A stretch of 64,000 nucleotides of DNA from Saccharopolyspora phatthalungensis (GCF_014203395.1 NZ_JACHIW010000001.1:4385501-4449500); one strand, 5' to 3'. Shown: positions 36,389 to 45,921, counted from the stretch's first letter. The notes: generated by a model from the sequence alone, not told the origin. Translations and numbers: made by a program.

Positions 36389-37824
36389 GCGAAAGCCGCC
36401 CGAACATCGTTCTGGTGATCACCGACCAGCAACGGTTCGACACGATCGCCGCGCTGGGACACGACCACGTGGACACCCCCAACCTCGACCGGCTCGTCCG
36501 CGAGGGCACCGCGTTCACCCACACCTACGTGAGCGCGCCCTCGTGCTCGCCGTCGCGGGCGAGCCTGTTCACCGGCGTGTACCCGCACAGCCTCGGCGTG
36601 TTGCGCAACGAGGAGCTGTGGCGGCATTCCTGGGTGGAAACGCTTGCGGACTCCGGATATCACTGCGTGAACGTGGGCAAGATGCATACCCATCCCTGGG
36701 AAACACCGCTGGGTTTCCACGAACGCACGGTGGTGGAGAACAAGGATCGCGACCATCCGAACGTGCCGTTCTTCCACGACCAGTGGGACAAGGCGCTATG
36801 GGCGCTGGGTGAACGCAAGCCGACCCGCACCACCTACCGGGAGCGGGAGGACTACGCCGAGCGGCTGGGTGCCTTCGAGTGGACGCTGGACGAGGAAATG
36901 CACTCCGATGTCTTCGTCGCCGGGCACGCCCGGTGGTGGCTGGACACCTATCCCGGAGACGAACCGTTCTTCCTGCAGATCGGTTTCCCGGGGCCGCATC
37001 CGCCCTACGACCCGGTGCCGAGGCACCTGGAACCCTATCGGGACCGGGACGTGCCACTGCCCATTGTGGACGACGATGACACCGTGCAGCCGGACGTGCT
37101 CCAGGAGCTGCGAGAGCATCACCAGGAAAACGACCACGACGCGATCGTGCACCTGGCGAGTCCCACCGAAGAGCAGTCGCTCCGGCAACGCCGGCATTAC
37201 CTGGCCAACGTCACCATGATCGACGAACAGATCGGCCTGCTGCTCGACGCGCTGGAGCGTCGCGGAGTGCTCGACAACACGGTCATCCTGTTCACTTCCG
37301 ACCACGGCGACTGCCTCGGCGACCACGGGCACAGTCAGAAGTGGACGATGTATGAGTCGAGCGTGCGGGTGCCGGCCATCGTGTGGGGGCCGGGCCGGGT
37401 CGTGGCCGGGCAGCGGATCGACTCGCTGACGTCCATGATGGACTTCGGGCCCACGGTGCTGGAGCTGGCCGGGTTGACACCACCGCACTGGATGGAAGCG
37501 CAGTCCCTGGTGCCCGCGCTGCGCGGAGAGCCTTGGCAGGGCAGGGAATACGTGTTCTCCGAACATGCCAGAGACATGATCCTCACCGGCACCGAACTGA
37601 TGACGATGGTGCGCGACGACCGCTGGAAACTGGTCGAGTTCCTGGACTCCGAGCAGGGCCAGCTGTTCGACCTGCAAGCCGATCCGCAGGAACGATATGA
37701 CCTCTGGTCGGCTGCCGAGGACGCCGAGGCGTCGAAGGCGAAGGCCCGGCTGCTCGGCGTGATCGCCCAGTGGCGTGCGCACAGCGCGCTGCACACCGCC
37801 GATCGCGGGCGTGAGTACCGATGA
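36385..37824 (+). CDS. Sulfatase (type I, formylglycine-dependent)
   Basis: A 479-residue alkaline-phosphatase-fold hydrolase. Metal ligands in VITDQQ (Asp14) and FTSDHGDCLGDHG, and the modification motif SCSPSRASLFTG where Cys54 becomes formylglycine. There is no signal peptide, so it acts in the cytoplasm on a substrate brought in by the coupled transporter. Choline-O-sulfate is one possibility given the choline-oxidising genes at 12.5-17.3 kb, but no residue visible here decides the substrate; other sulfate or phosphonate esters are possible. Confidence 0.88.
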   Translation: MSESRPNIVLVITDQQRFDTIAALGHDHVDTPNLDRLVREGTAFTHTYVSAPSCSPSRASLFTGVYPHSLGVLRNEELWRHSWVETLADSGYHCVNVGKMHTHPWETPLGFHERTVVENKDRDHPNVPFFHDQWDKALWALGERKPTRTTYREREDYAERLGAFEWTLDEEMHSDVFVAGHARWWLDTYPGDEPFFLQIGFPGPHPPYDPVPRHLEPYRDRDVPLPIVDDDDTVQPDVLQELREHHQENDHDAIVHLASPTEEQSLRQRRHYLANVTMIDEQIGLLLDALERRGVLDNTVILFTSDHGDCLGDHGHSQKWTMYESSVRVPAIVWGPGRVVAGQRIDSLTSMMDFGPTVLELAGLTPPHWMEAQSLVPALRGEPWQGREYVFSEHARDMILTGTELMTMVRDDRWKLVEFLDSEQGQLFDLQADPQERYDLWSAAEDAEASKAKARLLGVIAQWRAHSALHTADRGREYR

Positions 37825-37948
37825 GGTTCACCGGCGGGCGCAGCCGGTGCGGGCGGGGTCGGAGCCCAGCTGCCGGCGGACACGCGAGACGGCACTAGCA
37901 GGGGGGAGGAAGAGGTGAACGCCTGATGCCCCCAGGCGAGCACCTCGG

Positions 37949-37987
37949 GGTGGCCCGGTCGCAAATCCCCCGTCCGACCGGGCCACC
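37949..37987. terminator. Terminator after the MFS-sulfatase operon
   Basis: Perfect 13-bp stem GGTGGCCCGGTCG (37949-37961) / CGACCGGGCCACC (37975-37987), 125 nt after the sulfatase stop. The remaining 37825-38127 spacer has no gene; the strong SD AAGGAGG at 38115-38121 belongs to the disrupted secreted-protein gene. Confidence 0.75.
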
Positions 37988-38169
37988 TGGCGTTCCCGGG
38001 TTCGGCTGACGTTTTCGTCCCCCGATTTCGGGAACCGGATGCACGGCACGGTGATCCGATCAGCGAAGTCGATCGAGCTGTGATGGCGTATCTCTCGGCA
38101 TGGTCCACAACGACAAGGAGGTTTTCCATGCGTCGTCAACTGGTCACCGTTCTGCTCAGCGGGCTAGCC

Positions 38170-39912
38170 CCGTGTTTCGCACATGGGGGTGGTTGGGGTT
38201 GGAAGAGCGTTCCGCTTTGATCATCTTATCGTTGCGGGATGCGTGCACGACCGCTTCCGCAACCGATGGTCTTCGGTGGGCCGAGTGTGGAAAAGATGCT
38301 GGGTGCGTTGCCGGTGGTGGCCGACTACTGCGGCAGGTTGGACCTGGCCGGGATTATCGACCGGGCCTGCCCGGTGCGTGATGTGGCGATCCTGTCGCAT
38401 GGGCAGGTGATCGAGGCGTTGGTGGCGAATCGGTTGACCTCGCCGACGCCGTTGTTGCGGGTCACCGATTGGGCGCGGGCATGGGCGGTGGAGGAAGTGC
38501 TGGGTATCGACCCCGCCAGGCTCAATGACGACCGGATCGCCCGCGCGTTGGACGCGATCGCCCCGGAGCTGGACCGGATCGTGGGATCGGTGGGGGCGCG
38601 AGCGATCTCGGCGTTCGGGCTGGATGTGTCCCGGTTGCATTGGGATATGACGTCGATCTCGCTGTATGGCGCATACGAACAGACCGATCCCGGCTACGCC
38701 GCACCACGATTCGGGCACCCGAAAGACCGTCGCCCGGATCTCAAGCAGGTCCAGGCCGGACTGGCGGTCACCGGCGACGGCGGGATACCGGTGCTGCATC
38801 GTGGCTACGACGGCGGCGCGGGAGAGGTCGCCCAGGTAGTGGGGGCGATGACCGCGCTGAAAAACCTTGCCGGGCCACGGGATTTTCTGTTGGTGGGGGA
38901 CTCGAAGCTGATCTCCTACGGCAACCTGCACGCCATGGTCACCGCGGGCGTGAGATTCATCGCCCCGGCATCCAAGCTCTACGTCCGCGCCGCCGAGTTG
39001 GCCGCACTCGACCCGCAGGCGGCCACGGTTGTGGATTACGTAGCTGGACGGGACACCGGTAAACCAGCCGATCGCCGCGGCGCCTGGCGGGTCATGGAGG
39101 ACACACTGAGCCTGCCCGGCAAGCGCAAGACCGACCCGGTACTGCGGCTGCGACGGGTGTTCGTGCACTCCACCGCCCGAGCGACGGCTGCCATGGCGGC
39201 ACGGGCGAAGAAACTCGACCGGGCCCGCGGCGACCTCGACCGGGTCGTGCGTGGCCTGGGGTCGCGGCACTACCCGAGTGAGCACGCCGTCACCGACCGG
39301 GTCACCACCATCGCCCGCACCCGCCGTGTCAAGACCTACCTGCGCACCCAGGTCGGCACCGACCCCGTCACCGGTAAACCCACCCTGACGTGGTGGTTCG
39401 ATCAGACCGCGCTGGATGCCGAGGCCTCCACCGACGGCTGGTACGCCCTGTTGACCAACCTGCCCGCCACCGTCACCGCCGCCGAGGTCCTCACCCGCTA
39501 CAAGGGCCAGGAAGTGGTGGAACGCCGCTACTCGGCGTTCAAGGGCCCCCTGGCGGTGGCACCGATGTTCCTCAAGACCAACCGGCGCATCGCCGCCCTG
39601 CTCACCGTGATCTGTCTCGCCCTTCTCGTCTTCTGCCTGATCGAACGCGCCGTGCGGACCGCGATCGCTCCGGAGGTCAGGATGGCCGGCCTGTATCCCG
39701 GTCAGAAAGCCAAACCCACCGGCCGCTTGATCTTCCAGGCCCTGTCCGAACTCCGGCTGATCCCCGCCACCACCGGCCAACCCGCGACCATCCCGCAACC
39801 CGGGCCCGTCCAGACCCGACTACTCAACCTGCTTGCCGTCGATCCCACCCAACCGCCATGATCATCCGGCATACCCGGGTTCGTCCCACCCTCACCCATG
39901 TGCGAAAGACGC
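38170..39912 (+). mobile_element. IS1634-type insertion sequence, 1743 bp
   Basis: Bounded by GGCTAGCC direct repeats. The terminal inverted repeats are CCGTGTTTCGCACATGGG (left) and its partner at the right end, matching at 15 of 18 positions, conserved from TTTCGCACATGGG inward. It contains one transposase gene with no visible damage. It disrupts a small secreted-protein gene. Confidence 0.88.
38239..39861 (+). CDS. IS1634-family transposase
   Basis: A 540-residue DDE transposase of the IS4/IS1634 group. Candidate catalytic acids are in LHWDMTSISLYG (D), LLVGDSKLIS (D) and KGQEVVERRYSAFKGPL (Y-x-E region), followed by the hydrophobic TVICLALLVFCLIER segment typical of the family. The frame is full length, so the element may still move. 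Confidence 0.9.
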   Translation: MRARPLPQPMVFGGPSVEKMLGALPVVADYCGRLDLAGIIDRACPVRDVAILSHGQVIEALVANRLTSPTPLLRVTDWARAWAVEEVLGIDPARLNDDRIARALDAIAPELDRIVGSVGARAISAFGLDVSRLHWDMTSISLYGAYEQTDPGYAAPRFGHPKDRRPDLKQVQAGLAVTGDGGIPVLHRGYDGGAGEVAQVVGAMTALKNLAGPRDFLLVGDSKLISYGNLHAMVTAGVRFIAPASKLYVRAAELAALDPQAATVVDYVAGRDTGKPADRRGAWRVMEDTLSLPGKRKTDPVLRLRRVFVHSTARATAAMAARAKKLDRARGDLDRVVRGLGSRHYPSEHAVTDRVTTIARTRRVKTYLRTQVGTDPVTGKPTLTWWFDQTALDAEASTDGWYALLTNLPATVTAAEVLTRYKGQEVVERRYSAFKGPLAVAPMFLKTNRRIAALLTVICLALLVFCLIERAVRTAIAPEVRMAGLYPGQKAKPTGRLIFQALSELRLIPATTGQPATIPQPGPVQTRLLNLLAVDPTQPP

Positions 39913-40248
39913 GGCTAGCCGTGCTGGGAGCGACAGGAATCGCCGCGGCGGCAGAGGATCCACAGATCCCGGACATCGACAAGATCCTCTCCTCGACGCT
40001 GCTCGATGTGTCCAAGCAGGACGGGGCGTCGCAGAATGGCAAGGCACACGAGAGCACCCAGTCAAAAGACGATCCGCAGGTGCTGCCCGATCCCCAGCCC
40101 CGTCCCTCGAAGCCCAACATTGCGCAGCAGGGCGACGATGATTCCGACCAGCAGCAAAGTTCGGTCGACGGCCAGGACTCCCCCGGCAAGCCGGGCGGCG
40201 TCGACGGCCCCGGAATGAGCGACCGGGCCTGATCCACAACCGGCCCGA

Positions 40249-40293
40249 AAGCACCGCGCTGCGTCCGCACACCACGGGCGCAGCGCGGTGCTT
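40249..40293. terminator. Terminator of the disrupted secreted-protein gene
   Basis: Perfect 15-bp stem AAGCACCGCGCTGCG (40249-40263) / CGCAGCGCGGTGCTT (40279-40293) starting 16 nt after the stop codon. Confidence 0.8.
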
Positions 40294-40311
40294 GTCTCTG
40301 ACGTAGGGGCG

Positions 40312-40560
40312 ATGACGAAGCATCCGCTGGATCCGTTGAACTCCGATGAGATCCTGCGCAACCGGGAAATCCTCACCAGGCGGGACTGTTGCACGAAAGG
40401 ACCCGATTTCCCCTGGTGCAACTGGAGAAGCCCGATGAGAAGGCGGTGCTGGCGCACCTCGACCGCGGGGACCGGCGGGTGCGCTCGGTGCTGATCGATG
40501 TCGAGACTGGGGAACTGACCACCACAGTGTCGGCGTCCCGGCACTTGTCGAGCAAGGTAA
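40312..40560 (+). pseudogene. N-terminal fragment of a copper amine oxidase gene
   Basis: From ATG 40312 the frame reads MTKHPLDPLNSDEILRNRE, then a frameshift near 40385 leads to LLHERTRFPLVQLEKPDEKA and RVRSVLIDVETGEL, the usual first ~80 residues of actinobacterial primary-amine oxidases. The homology stops before 40575, where a MerR gene begins. Only about an eighth of such an enzyme remains, without the topaquinone Tyr or copper ligands. Confidence 0.75.
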
Positions 40561-40574
40561 CTAGGCTGCGTCGA

Positions 40575-41099
40575 GTGGCGGAATACCGGATCGGCGATCT
40601 AGCGCGGGCTGCGGGTACGACGGTGCGAAACGTCCGCGTCTACCAGGACCGGGAACTGTTGCCGCCGCCCCGCAGGCAAGGACGGATGGCGATCTACTCG
40701 GATGCGCATCTGGTGCGGCTGCGGCTGATCATCGGCATGCTGGAGCGCGGCTACGCGTTGGCGCAGATCAAGGAGATGCTCGCGGCCTGGGAATCCGGCC
40801 GCAGCCTCGCTGACGTGTTGGGCGTGGCGGAGGTCTCCGGGGCGTCCTGGGCGCAGGAGGCGCCGCGTGCTGGGCGGTCGCCTGGCCGAGTTGCTGACGA
40901 ACACGCACAAGCCCCACACGGCGACCTGATACGCACGGCGTTCATTGCCCCCGGGAAAGGCCTCGCGCTCTGCCGCGCCGGCGAGTGGTCGCCGGATTTC
41001 CCAAGCCTAGGGCAGAATTGGAAACAGAATCGGAAACGAGTGCCGCGGTGCCCGCGCTTGCTGCCGGGCCCGTTCTTGAGGGCGATTCCGGTTTGCTGA
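40575..41099 (+). CDS. MerR-family regulator with a remodelled C-terminus
   Basis: From GTG 40575 the first ~90 residues are a clear MerR DNA-binding domain (YRIGDLARAAGTTVRNVRVY, RQGRMAIYSDAHLVRLRLI, LAQIKEMLAAWESGRSLADV). After VLGVAEVSGASWAQ the remaining 80 residues are Arg/Pro-rich and unlike the effector domain of relatives, which suggests a frameshift or deletion. It follows directly on an amine-oxidase fragment, so this is a decayed spot. DNA binding may persist; effector binding is doubtful. Confidence 0.6.
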   Translation: MAEYRIGDLARAAGTTVRNVRVYQDRELLPPPRRQGRMAIYSDAHLVRLRLIIGMLERGYALAQIKEMLAAWESGRSLADVLGVAEVSGASWAQEAPRAGRSPGRVADEHAQAPHGDLIRTAFIAPGKGLALCRAGEWSPDFPSLGQNWKQNRKRVPRCPRLLPGPFLRAIPVC

Positions 41100-41101
41100 G
41101 A

Positions 41102-41145
41102 ATTCCGCTTGGCCCGGCGGTTCAAGCGGCCGGGCCAAGCGGAAT
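41102..41145. terminator. Bidirectional terminator
   Basis: Perfect 16-bp stem ATTCCGCTTGGCCCGG (41102-41117) / CCGGGCCAAGCGGAAT (41130-41145), between the MerR gene and the convergent small secreted-protein gene. Confidence 0.85.
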
Positions 41146-41188
41146 CAACACATTATCGCAGCTGGCGAGTCGGGTGCCTCACGATTTG

Positions 41189-41479
41189 TCAGGGCTTCGC
41201 CGCCTGATTCTGTGTATTGTCGTCCCAGTCGCCTTCCTGGGTCTGCCAGTTGGTGTTTTCCTGCTTGGTGATGCTTGTGACCTCGTTCTTCTTGCCCTTC
41301 ACGCTCACCGGCGCGTTGCTCACGTTCGCCTGGGTGTTGGACTGCACCTGGTCCTGGTCCATGACCTGGTCCAGGTCCACCTTCTCCGGCTTGCCGTCGG
41401 CGAGTGCCACCGCCGACGTGCTCAGCATCAGCGGGAGTCCCAGGGCGGCCACCATGATCACGCGCTTCACGTTGTACAT
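41189..41479 (-). CDS. Small secreted Asn/Gln-rich protein
   Basis: A 96-residue exported protein. Signal peptide at about residues 1-28 (VKRVIMVAALGLPLMLSTSA), then a hydrophilic mature part rich in Gln, Asn, Asp and Val with no Cys (DLDQVMDQDQVQSNTQANVS). ATG 41479 follows AAAGGAAAA at 11-12 nt. It is not a chaplin or rodlin by motif, and its function is unknown. It lies 1 kb from another, IS-disrupted, small acidic secreted-protein gene. Confidence 0.7.
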   Translation of the reverse strand: MYNVKRVIMVAALGLPLMLSTSAVALADGKPEKVDLDQVMDQDQVQSNTQANVSNAPVSVKGKKNEVTSITKQENTNWQTQEGDWDDNTQNQAAKP

Positions 41480-41701
41480 CGGGGTTGTTTTCCTTTCAGC
41501 ATGAATTCTTATTGGTCGGAGCAATATTTTTCTCCGGAGAATTTCTTGCCCACGACGAATGTAGCTCTGCCCGCCCGAAAGCGTGCAACTCGAAAAATGG
41601 CCGCTCACCTCAAGTGATGACGTGAATCCCTAGGGCGGGTAAGTTTCTCCGGTGTTCGGACCAACCCAATCTTCGCCCCCTGTCGGAGTTTCTTGATCAT
41701 T

Positions 41702-42604
41702 TCACAGTTCCGGCAATCGGCTGATGTCGAGGTCGGTTCCGGCGATTTCGGTGCGCAGGGCGTTGAGCTGCTGGTAGTGTTCAACGGCCGAAAATCGTTC
41801 CGCAGCGGCGAGTTCCAGTACCAGCGCGTGCAGAATGGTCAGCGGCGCGATGAGTTCGTTTGCCGCTCCCTCGGTGGAGTCGGGCAGCGCAAGCACGATG
41901 TCGGCCGTGGTTTCCCCGGCCTCGTCGGTTGCTTCGGTCAGCAGCACGCTTCTCGCGCCGATGCGGTGTGCGTGGTCGAGGACGATGCCGATCTCGCGGA
42001 ACACTCGCAGTGGTGCCACCACGACCACGGCATGCGCGGGTTTGAGCCGCAGGAGTTCGTCGGCCAGGCGGAAGCCCGTCGCAGTCCACGCGTCGGCTGC
42101 CTTGCCCGCGCGCCGCAGGCTCAGCGCGAGGTGATCAGCGATGGCGGCGCTGGGCCCGATGCCGTAGGCCCAGACGTGCTCGGCTTCGTTGAGCGCCGCC
42201 ACCGTGCGCGACCATTCGGCGCTGTCGATGAGTGCCGGCACCTCGCCGAGCAGCGTGAGCCCGGCGTCGATCACCGGTTGCAGCACCCCGTGCTCGGCCG
42301 GGCGAAGCCGCTGCACTCGGTCGTCGAGAACCTGAGCGGGGTCGCGGCGGCGCGCAAGGTGCTCGACCAGGCTGCGTTTGAGGTCGCTCAGCCCCTCGAA
42401 GCCGAGCTTGCGTGCCGTGCGGATCACCGTGGCGTCGCTGGTGCCGGTGACCTCGCCGAGCTTGGCGGCCGAGGAGATCGCCGCGTCCTCGGGGTGGCGT
42501 TGCAGGTAGTCGGCGACCGCTCGTTCACCGCTGGCCAGCTTTCCGGCGCGGTTTCGGATTCGTTGCCCCAGCGATTCGCTACGTGAAGTGTTCACGTCGT
42601 CCAT
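41702..42604 (-). CDS. MurR/RpiR-family regulator
   Basis: A 300-residue regulator: N-terminal HTH_6 domain (AAKLGEVTGTSDATVIRTARK) and C-terminal SIS domain (VWAYGIGPSAAIADHLALSL). ATG 42604 follows GAGGAGAC; the ATG at 42622 is a weaker alternative. It is divergent from the FAD oxidase-hydantoinase operon and is its likely regulator, with a small metabolite bound by the SIS domain (inference). Confidence 0.87.
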   Translation of the reverse strand: MDDVNTSRSESLGQRIRNRAGKLASGERAVADYLQRHPEDAAISSAAKLGEVTGTSDATVIRTARKLGFEGLSDLKRSLVEHLARRRDPAQVLDDRVQRLRPAEHGVLQPVIDAGLTLLGEVPALIDSAEWSRTVAALNEAEHVWAYGIGPSAAIADHLALSLRRAGKAADAWTATGFRLADELLRLKPAHAVVVVAPLRVFREIGIVLDHAHRIGARSVLLTEATDEAGETTADIVLALPDSTEGAANELIAPLTILHALVLELAAAERFSAVEHYQQLNALRTEIAGTDLDISRLPEL

Positions 42605-42678
42605 TGTCTCCTCATGAAGCAAATGCTACGTTCCTGGCCTGTTGGCGCCACCGCTACCGACCTCCTGCGGAGACCGCG

Positions 42679-43821
42679 ATGAAACCACTTCAGCAGCCAA
42701 GTGTCGCCGTGATCGGCGTGGGCACGATGGGCAGCCAGGTGATGCACCGGCTCGCGGCCGACGACGTGCGCGTGACCGGCTTCGAACGGTTCGAGATCGG
42801 GCACGAGCGAGGAGCCGCCGGCGGCGAGACCCGCATCTTCCGAGTCGCCTACAAGGAAGGCGGCAGCTACGTGCCTCTGCTGCGTGAGGCTCGGGCGGCC
42901 TGGCAGGAACTCGGCGCGCAGGCGGGCGTTCCGCTGCTCGAACCCTGCGGGGCCTTGACCATCGGTTCGGCCGAAGATCCCGACGTGCGCACCGTCGTGG
43001 ACGTGACACAGGAATGGGATCTCGACGTCGAGCGGCTCGACCACGGCGAGGCGGCCCGGCGGTTTCCACAGCACCGGCTATTCGAAGACGACGTGGTGCT
43101 GTTCGATCGTCAAGGCGGTCTGCTGCATCCGCAGCGCGCCGTGGTCGAAACCGCCTTGCTCGCCGAGAAGGCCGGGGCGCGCATCCATTCCTGCACCACC
43201 GTCGTGGACGTCGTCGACGACGGCTCGGGCGTGGCCGTGCACTACCGGCAGGGCGAGGAGATCCTGGTCGAGAAGTTCGACCAGGCGGTGGTGTGCACCG
43301 GACCGTGGATCACCCGCAGCGTGCCGGTGCTCGCCCGCGACATCGAGATCCGCCGCGCCGTGCTGTGCTGGTTCGAGGCCGGACCGCACTGGGCGCCCGC
43401 GCGCTTCCCGGTGGGCATCCGGCGTAGCGGCGGGGACAATGTCTTCTCCTTCTTTCCGGACGTCGGCGGCGGCGTGAAGATCAACCTGCACGTCACGAAG
43501 TCCGTTGTGGACGATCCGGAACAGCTTGACCCGGTGGTGACGCAGGAGTATCTCGCCCGCGTTTCGGCTGTCGTGTCGCGGGGGCTGCGTGGCCTCCCGC
43601 CGGAGCCCTTCGCCGTGCGCGCCTTCATGGAGGGCTACACGGCGGACAACCACGGGATCATCGGCCGCGACCCGCAGCGGCCGAATGTGCTTGTGATGGG
43701 CGGGTTCTCCGGTCATGGCTTCAAGCTGGCGCCGGTTTTCGCCAGGGCTGCGGCCGAGTTGCTGCGCACCGGCCGCACCGAGGTGCCGATCGACCACCTC
43801 TCGCTCTCCCGGCTCCACTGA
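42679..43821 (+). CDS. Monomeric sarcosine oxidase/SolA-like FAD amine oxidase
   Basis: A 380-residue DAO-fold flavoenzyme. FAD motif VAVIGVGTMGSQVMHRLA (GxGxxG at 13-18), ERGAAGGETRIFRVAYKEGG near the flavin, and the C-terminal GFSGHGFKLAPVFARAAAEL. It is in the group of monomeric sarcosine oxidase and N-methyltryptophan oxidase that bind FAD covalently. ATG 42679 was chosen for family fit and the CGGAGA ahead of it. With hydantoinase genes next to it, oxidation of an N-methyl amino acid such as sarcosine is a reasonable guess. Confidence 0.87.
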   Translation: MKPLQQPSVAVIGVGTMGSQVMHRLAADDVRVTGFERFEIGHERGAAGGETRIFRVAYKEGGSYVPLLREARAAWQELGAQAGVPLLEPCGALTIGSAEDPDVRTVVDVTQEWDLDVERLDHGEAARRFPQHRLFEDDVVLFDRQGGLLHPQRAVVETALLAEKAGARIHSCTTVVDVVDDGSGVAVHYRQGEEILVEKFDQAVVCTGPWITRSVPVLARDIEIRRAVLCWFEAGPHWAPARFPVGIRRSGGDNVFSFFPDVGGGVKINLHVTKSVVDDPEQLDPVVTQEYLARVSAVVSRGLRGLPPEPFAVRAFMEGYTADNHGIIGRDPQRPNVLVMGGFSGHGFKLAPVFARAAAELLRTGRTEVPIDHLSLSRLH

Positions 43822-43857
43822 CTCCCGGTTCTACCGGCCCGCACCGAAGGATTCACC

Positions 43858-45921
43858 ATGCTGCGCATCGGGATCGACGTCGGCGGCACGTTCACCGACG
43901 TCACCGCACTGGACGAGGCCACCGGCCGCTTCCACATCCACAAACTTCCTTCCACCACCGATGACCAGTCCGTGGCCGTCGCCGAGGGCGTCCGCGCCGT
44001 GCTGCACCAGGCCGGGGCGGACCCGGGCGCGGTCGGTTACCTGGGCCACGGCACGACGGTGGCCACCAATACCGTGCTGGAGTCCAACGGCGCTCTCACG
44101 GCCTTGGTGACCACTGCGGGGCTCCGCGACATCCTGGAGATCGGCCGGCAGCAGCGTCCCGACCTCTACGACATGGACGCCGACAAGGCGCCCCCGCTGG
44201 TTCCGCGATCGCTGGTGCACACCCTGATCGAACGGATGTCCGCCGAAGGCAAGGTGCTCGAACCGCTGGACACCGACGATCTCGCCACGGTGCTGGCTCG
44301 GGTGCGCACGGACGCACCGGAAGCGGTGGCGGTCTGCTTCCTGCACAGCTACCGCAACGGCAGCCACGAGTTGGAGGTCGCCGGCTGGCTGCGCGCGGCG
44401 CTGCCCTCGGCATACGTGTGCGCGTCCGCCGAGATCGCACCGGTGTTCCGCGAGTTCGAGCGGTTCTCCACCACGGTCGTCAACGCCTACGTCGGCCCGA
44501 GGATCAACCGCTACGTGTCGCGGCTGGCCGAGCGGATCCGGGCCACCGGGGTGCCGGTCGAGCCGAAGGTGATCGGATCCAGCGGCGGCATGATGTCGCT
44601 GGAGTCGGTGAGCAGGTACCCGGTGACCACGCTGCTGTCCGGACCATCGGCCGGGGTCGTCGCCGCGACGCAAGTGGCCGGGCAGGCCGGTTTCGGCGAT
44701 CTGATCACCTTCGACATGGGCGGCACCAGCACCGACGTGTGCCTGGTGCGCGGCGGGCGGGCGTTGGTGTCTTCGCAACGGCGCATCAGCGATCGCCCGG
44801 TGCGCACGCCGTCGCTGGACATCCACACCGTCGGCGCGGGTGGCGGCAGCATCGCGCGCGTGGATCCCGGCGGCGCGTTGGAGGTCGGACCCAGCAGCGC
44901 CGGTTCGCAGCCCGGCCCGGCCGCCTATGGGCGTGGCGGGACCGAGCCGACCGTGACAGACGCGAACGTCCTACGTGGACGGTTGAACCCCGAGTACATC
45001 CTCGGCGGCGCGCTGAAGGTCGATTATCCGGCTGCGGCGCGCGCAGTGGACGGCGTGGCGCACGCGATGAACACCGACCGGGCCGGGGCGGCGCGGGGTA
45101 TTGGGCGGATCGCTGCGGTCAACGTGGCCGGTGCCGTGCGCAAGGTTTCGGTGGAAGCAGGGGAGGACCCGCGCGAGTGCGTGCTGGTCGCATTCGGTGG
45201 TGCCGGGCCGCTGCACGCCGTCGAGGTGGCGCGGGAGGTCGGCATGGCAACGGTGCTGATCCCGCCCAACCCCGGCACGCTGTGCGCGCTCGGCCTGCTG
45301 GTGACCGACATTCGCACCGAGTTCGCCAAGGCGGTGCTGGCCGAGGCCGTCGACAGCGACCTCGACAAGCTCAACGAGGCGCTACACGAGGTGCACGGAT
45401 CAGCCCGTACCTGGCTGCTTGCCGAGGCACCATCCGATGTGGACACTGCCATCACCGGAGTGGCGAAGATGCGCTACGCCCGGCAGAACTTCGAATTGTC
45501 CGTGCCGTTGCCGCCGAAGGTGATCGACGCCGCGCGGTTCGATGCCGCCGCCGTGGCCGAGATCGTGACGGCGTTCCACCGGCTGCACACCAAGAGCTAC
45601 GGTTTCGCGCACCACGATGCCCCGGTGCAGATCGTCGAGGTGCAGCTGACCGCAGCCGCCGCCGTGGACAAACCGGAGTTGCCGACCATCGCCGAAGGCC
45701 CCGACCCGGCCGCTGCGCTGATCGGCCGTCGACAGGTCGACTTCGACGAGACCGGTCGGCTCGACACGCCCGTCTACGACCGTGCGGGGCTGCTGGCCGG
45801 CACCGTGCTGCCCGGACCGGCCATCGTCGAACAGCTCGACACCACCACGGTCATCACCCCGGACGCCACCGCGCGCGTCGACCGCTACGGCAACCTCGTC
45901 ATCGAACTGGAGCAGCGATGA
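43858..45921 (+). CDS. hyuA: Hydantoinase/5-oxoprolinase family subunit A (HyuA)
   Basis: A 687-residue ATP-dependent hydantoinase A subunit. The start MLRIGIDVGGTFTDVTALDE is the ASKHA-type phosphate loop; GHGTTVATNTVLE, GGMMSLESVSRYPVTTLLSG and DMGGTSTDVCLVRGG are family landmarks. It opens a lactam or hydantoin ring at the cost of ATP together with HyuB. The stop overlaps the hyuB start (ATGA). Confidence 0.93.
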   Translation: MLRIGIDVGGTFTDVTALDEATGRFHIHKLPSTTDDQSVAVAEGVRAVLHQAGADPGAVGYLGHGTTVATNTVLESNGALTALVTTAGLRDILEIGRQQRPDLYDMDADKAPPLVPRSLVHTLIERMSAEGKVLEPLDTDDLATVLARVRTDAPEAVAVCFLHSYRNGSHELEVAGWLRAALPSAYVCASAEIAPVFREFERFSTTVVNAYVGPRINRYVSRLAERIRATGVPVEPKVIGSSGGMMSLESVSRYPVTTLLSGPSAGVVAATQVAGQAGFGDLITFDMGGTSTDVCLVRGGRALVSSQRRISDRPVRTPSLDIHTVGAGGGSIARVDPGGALEVGPSSAGSQPGPAAYGRGGTEPTVTDANVLRGRLNPEYILGGALKVDYPAAARAVDGVAHAMNTDRAGAARGIGRIAAVNVAGAVRKVSVEAGEDPRECVLVAFGGAGPLHAVEVAREVGMATVLIPPNPGTLCALGLLVTDIRTEFAKAVLAEAVDSDLDKLNEALHEVHGSARTWLLAEAPSDVDTAITGVAKMRYARQNFELSVPLPPKVIDAARFDAAAVAEIVTAFHRLHTKSYGFAHHDAPVQIVEVQLTAAAAVDKPELPTIAEGPDPAAALIGRRQVDFDETGRLDTPVYDRAGLLAGTVLPGPAIVEQLDTTTVITPDATARVDRYGNLVIELEQR

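Larger units (their letters stand above)
38128..40232 (+). pseudogene. Small secreted protein gene split by an IS element
   Basis: The 5' part is 38128-38169 (MRRQLVTVLLSGLA, after a strong AAGGAGG) and the 3' part resumes in frame at 39921 (VLGATGIAAAAEDPQIPDID) to TGA 40230-40232. Joined, they give 117 residues with a signal peptide cleaved near AAAA-EDP and an acidic Gln/Asp/Pro-rich mature domain without Cys. The 8-bp GGCTAGCC at 38162-38169 and 39913-39920 is the target duplication. As it stands translation stops inside the IS after 30 codons. Confidence 0.85.

Noticed and set aside
44418..45917. 500-codon upstream extension of hyuB
   Set aside because: It is shadow translation of hyuA (Arg/Gly-rich); the hyuB start is fixed by family alignment and the ATGA overlap.
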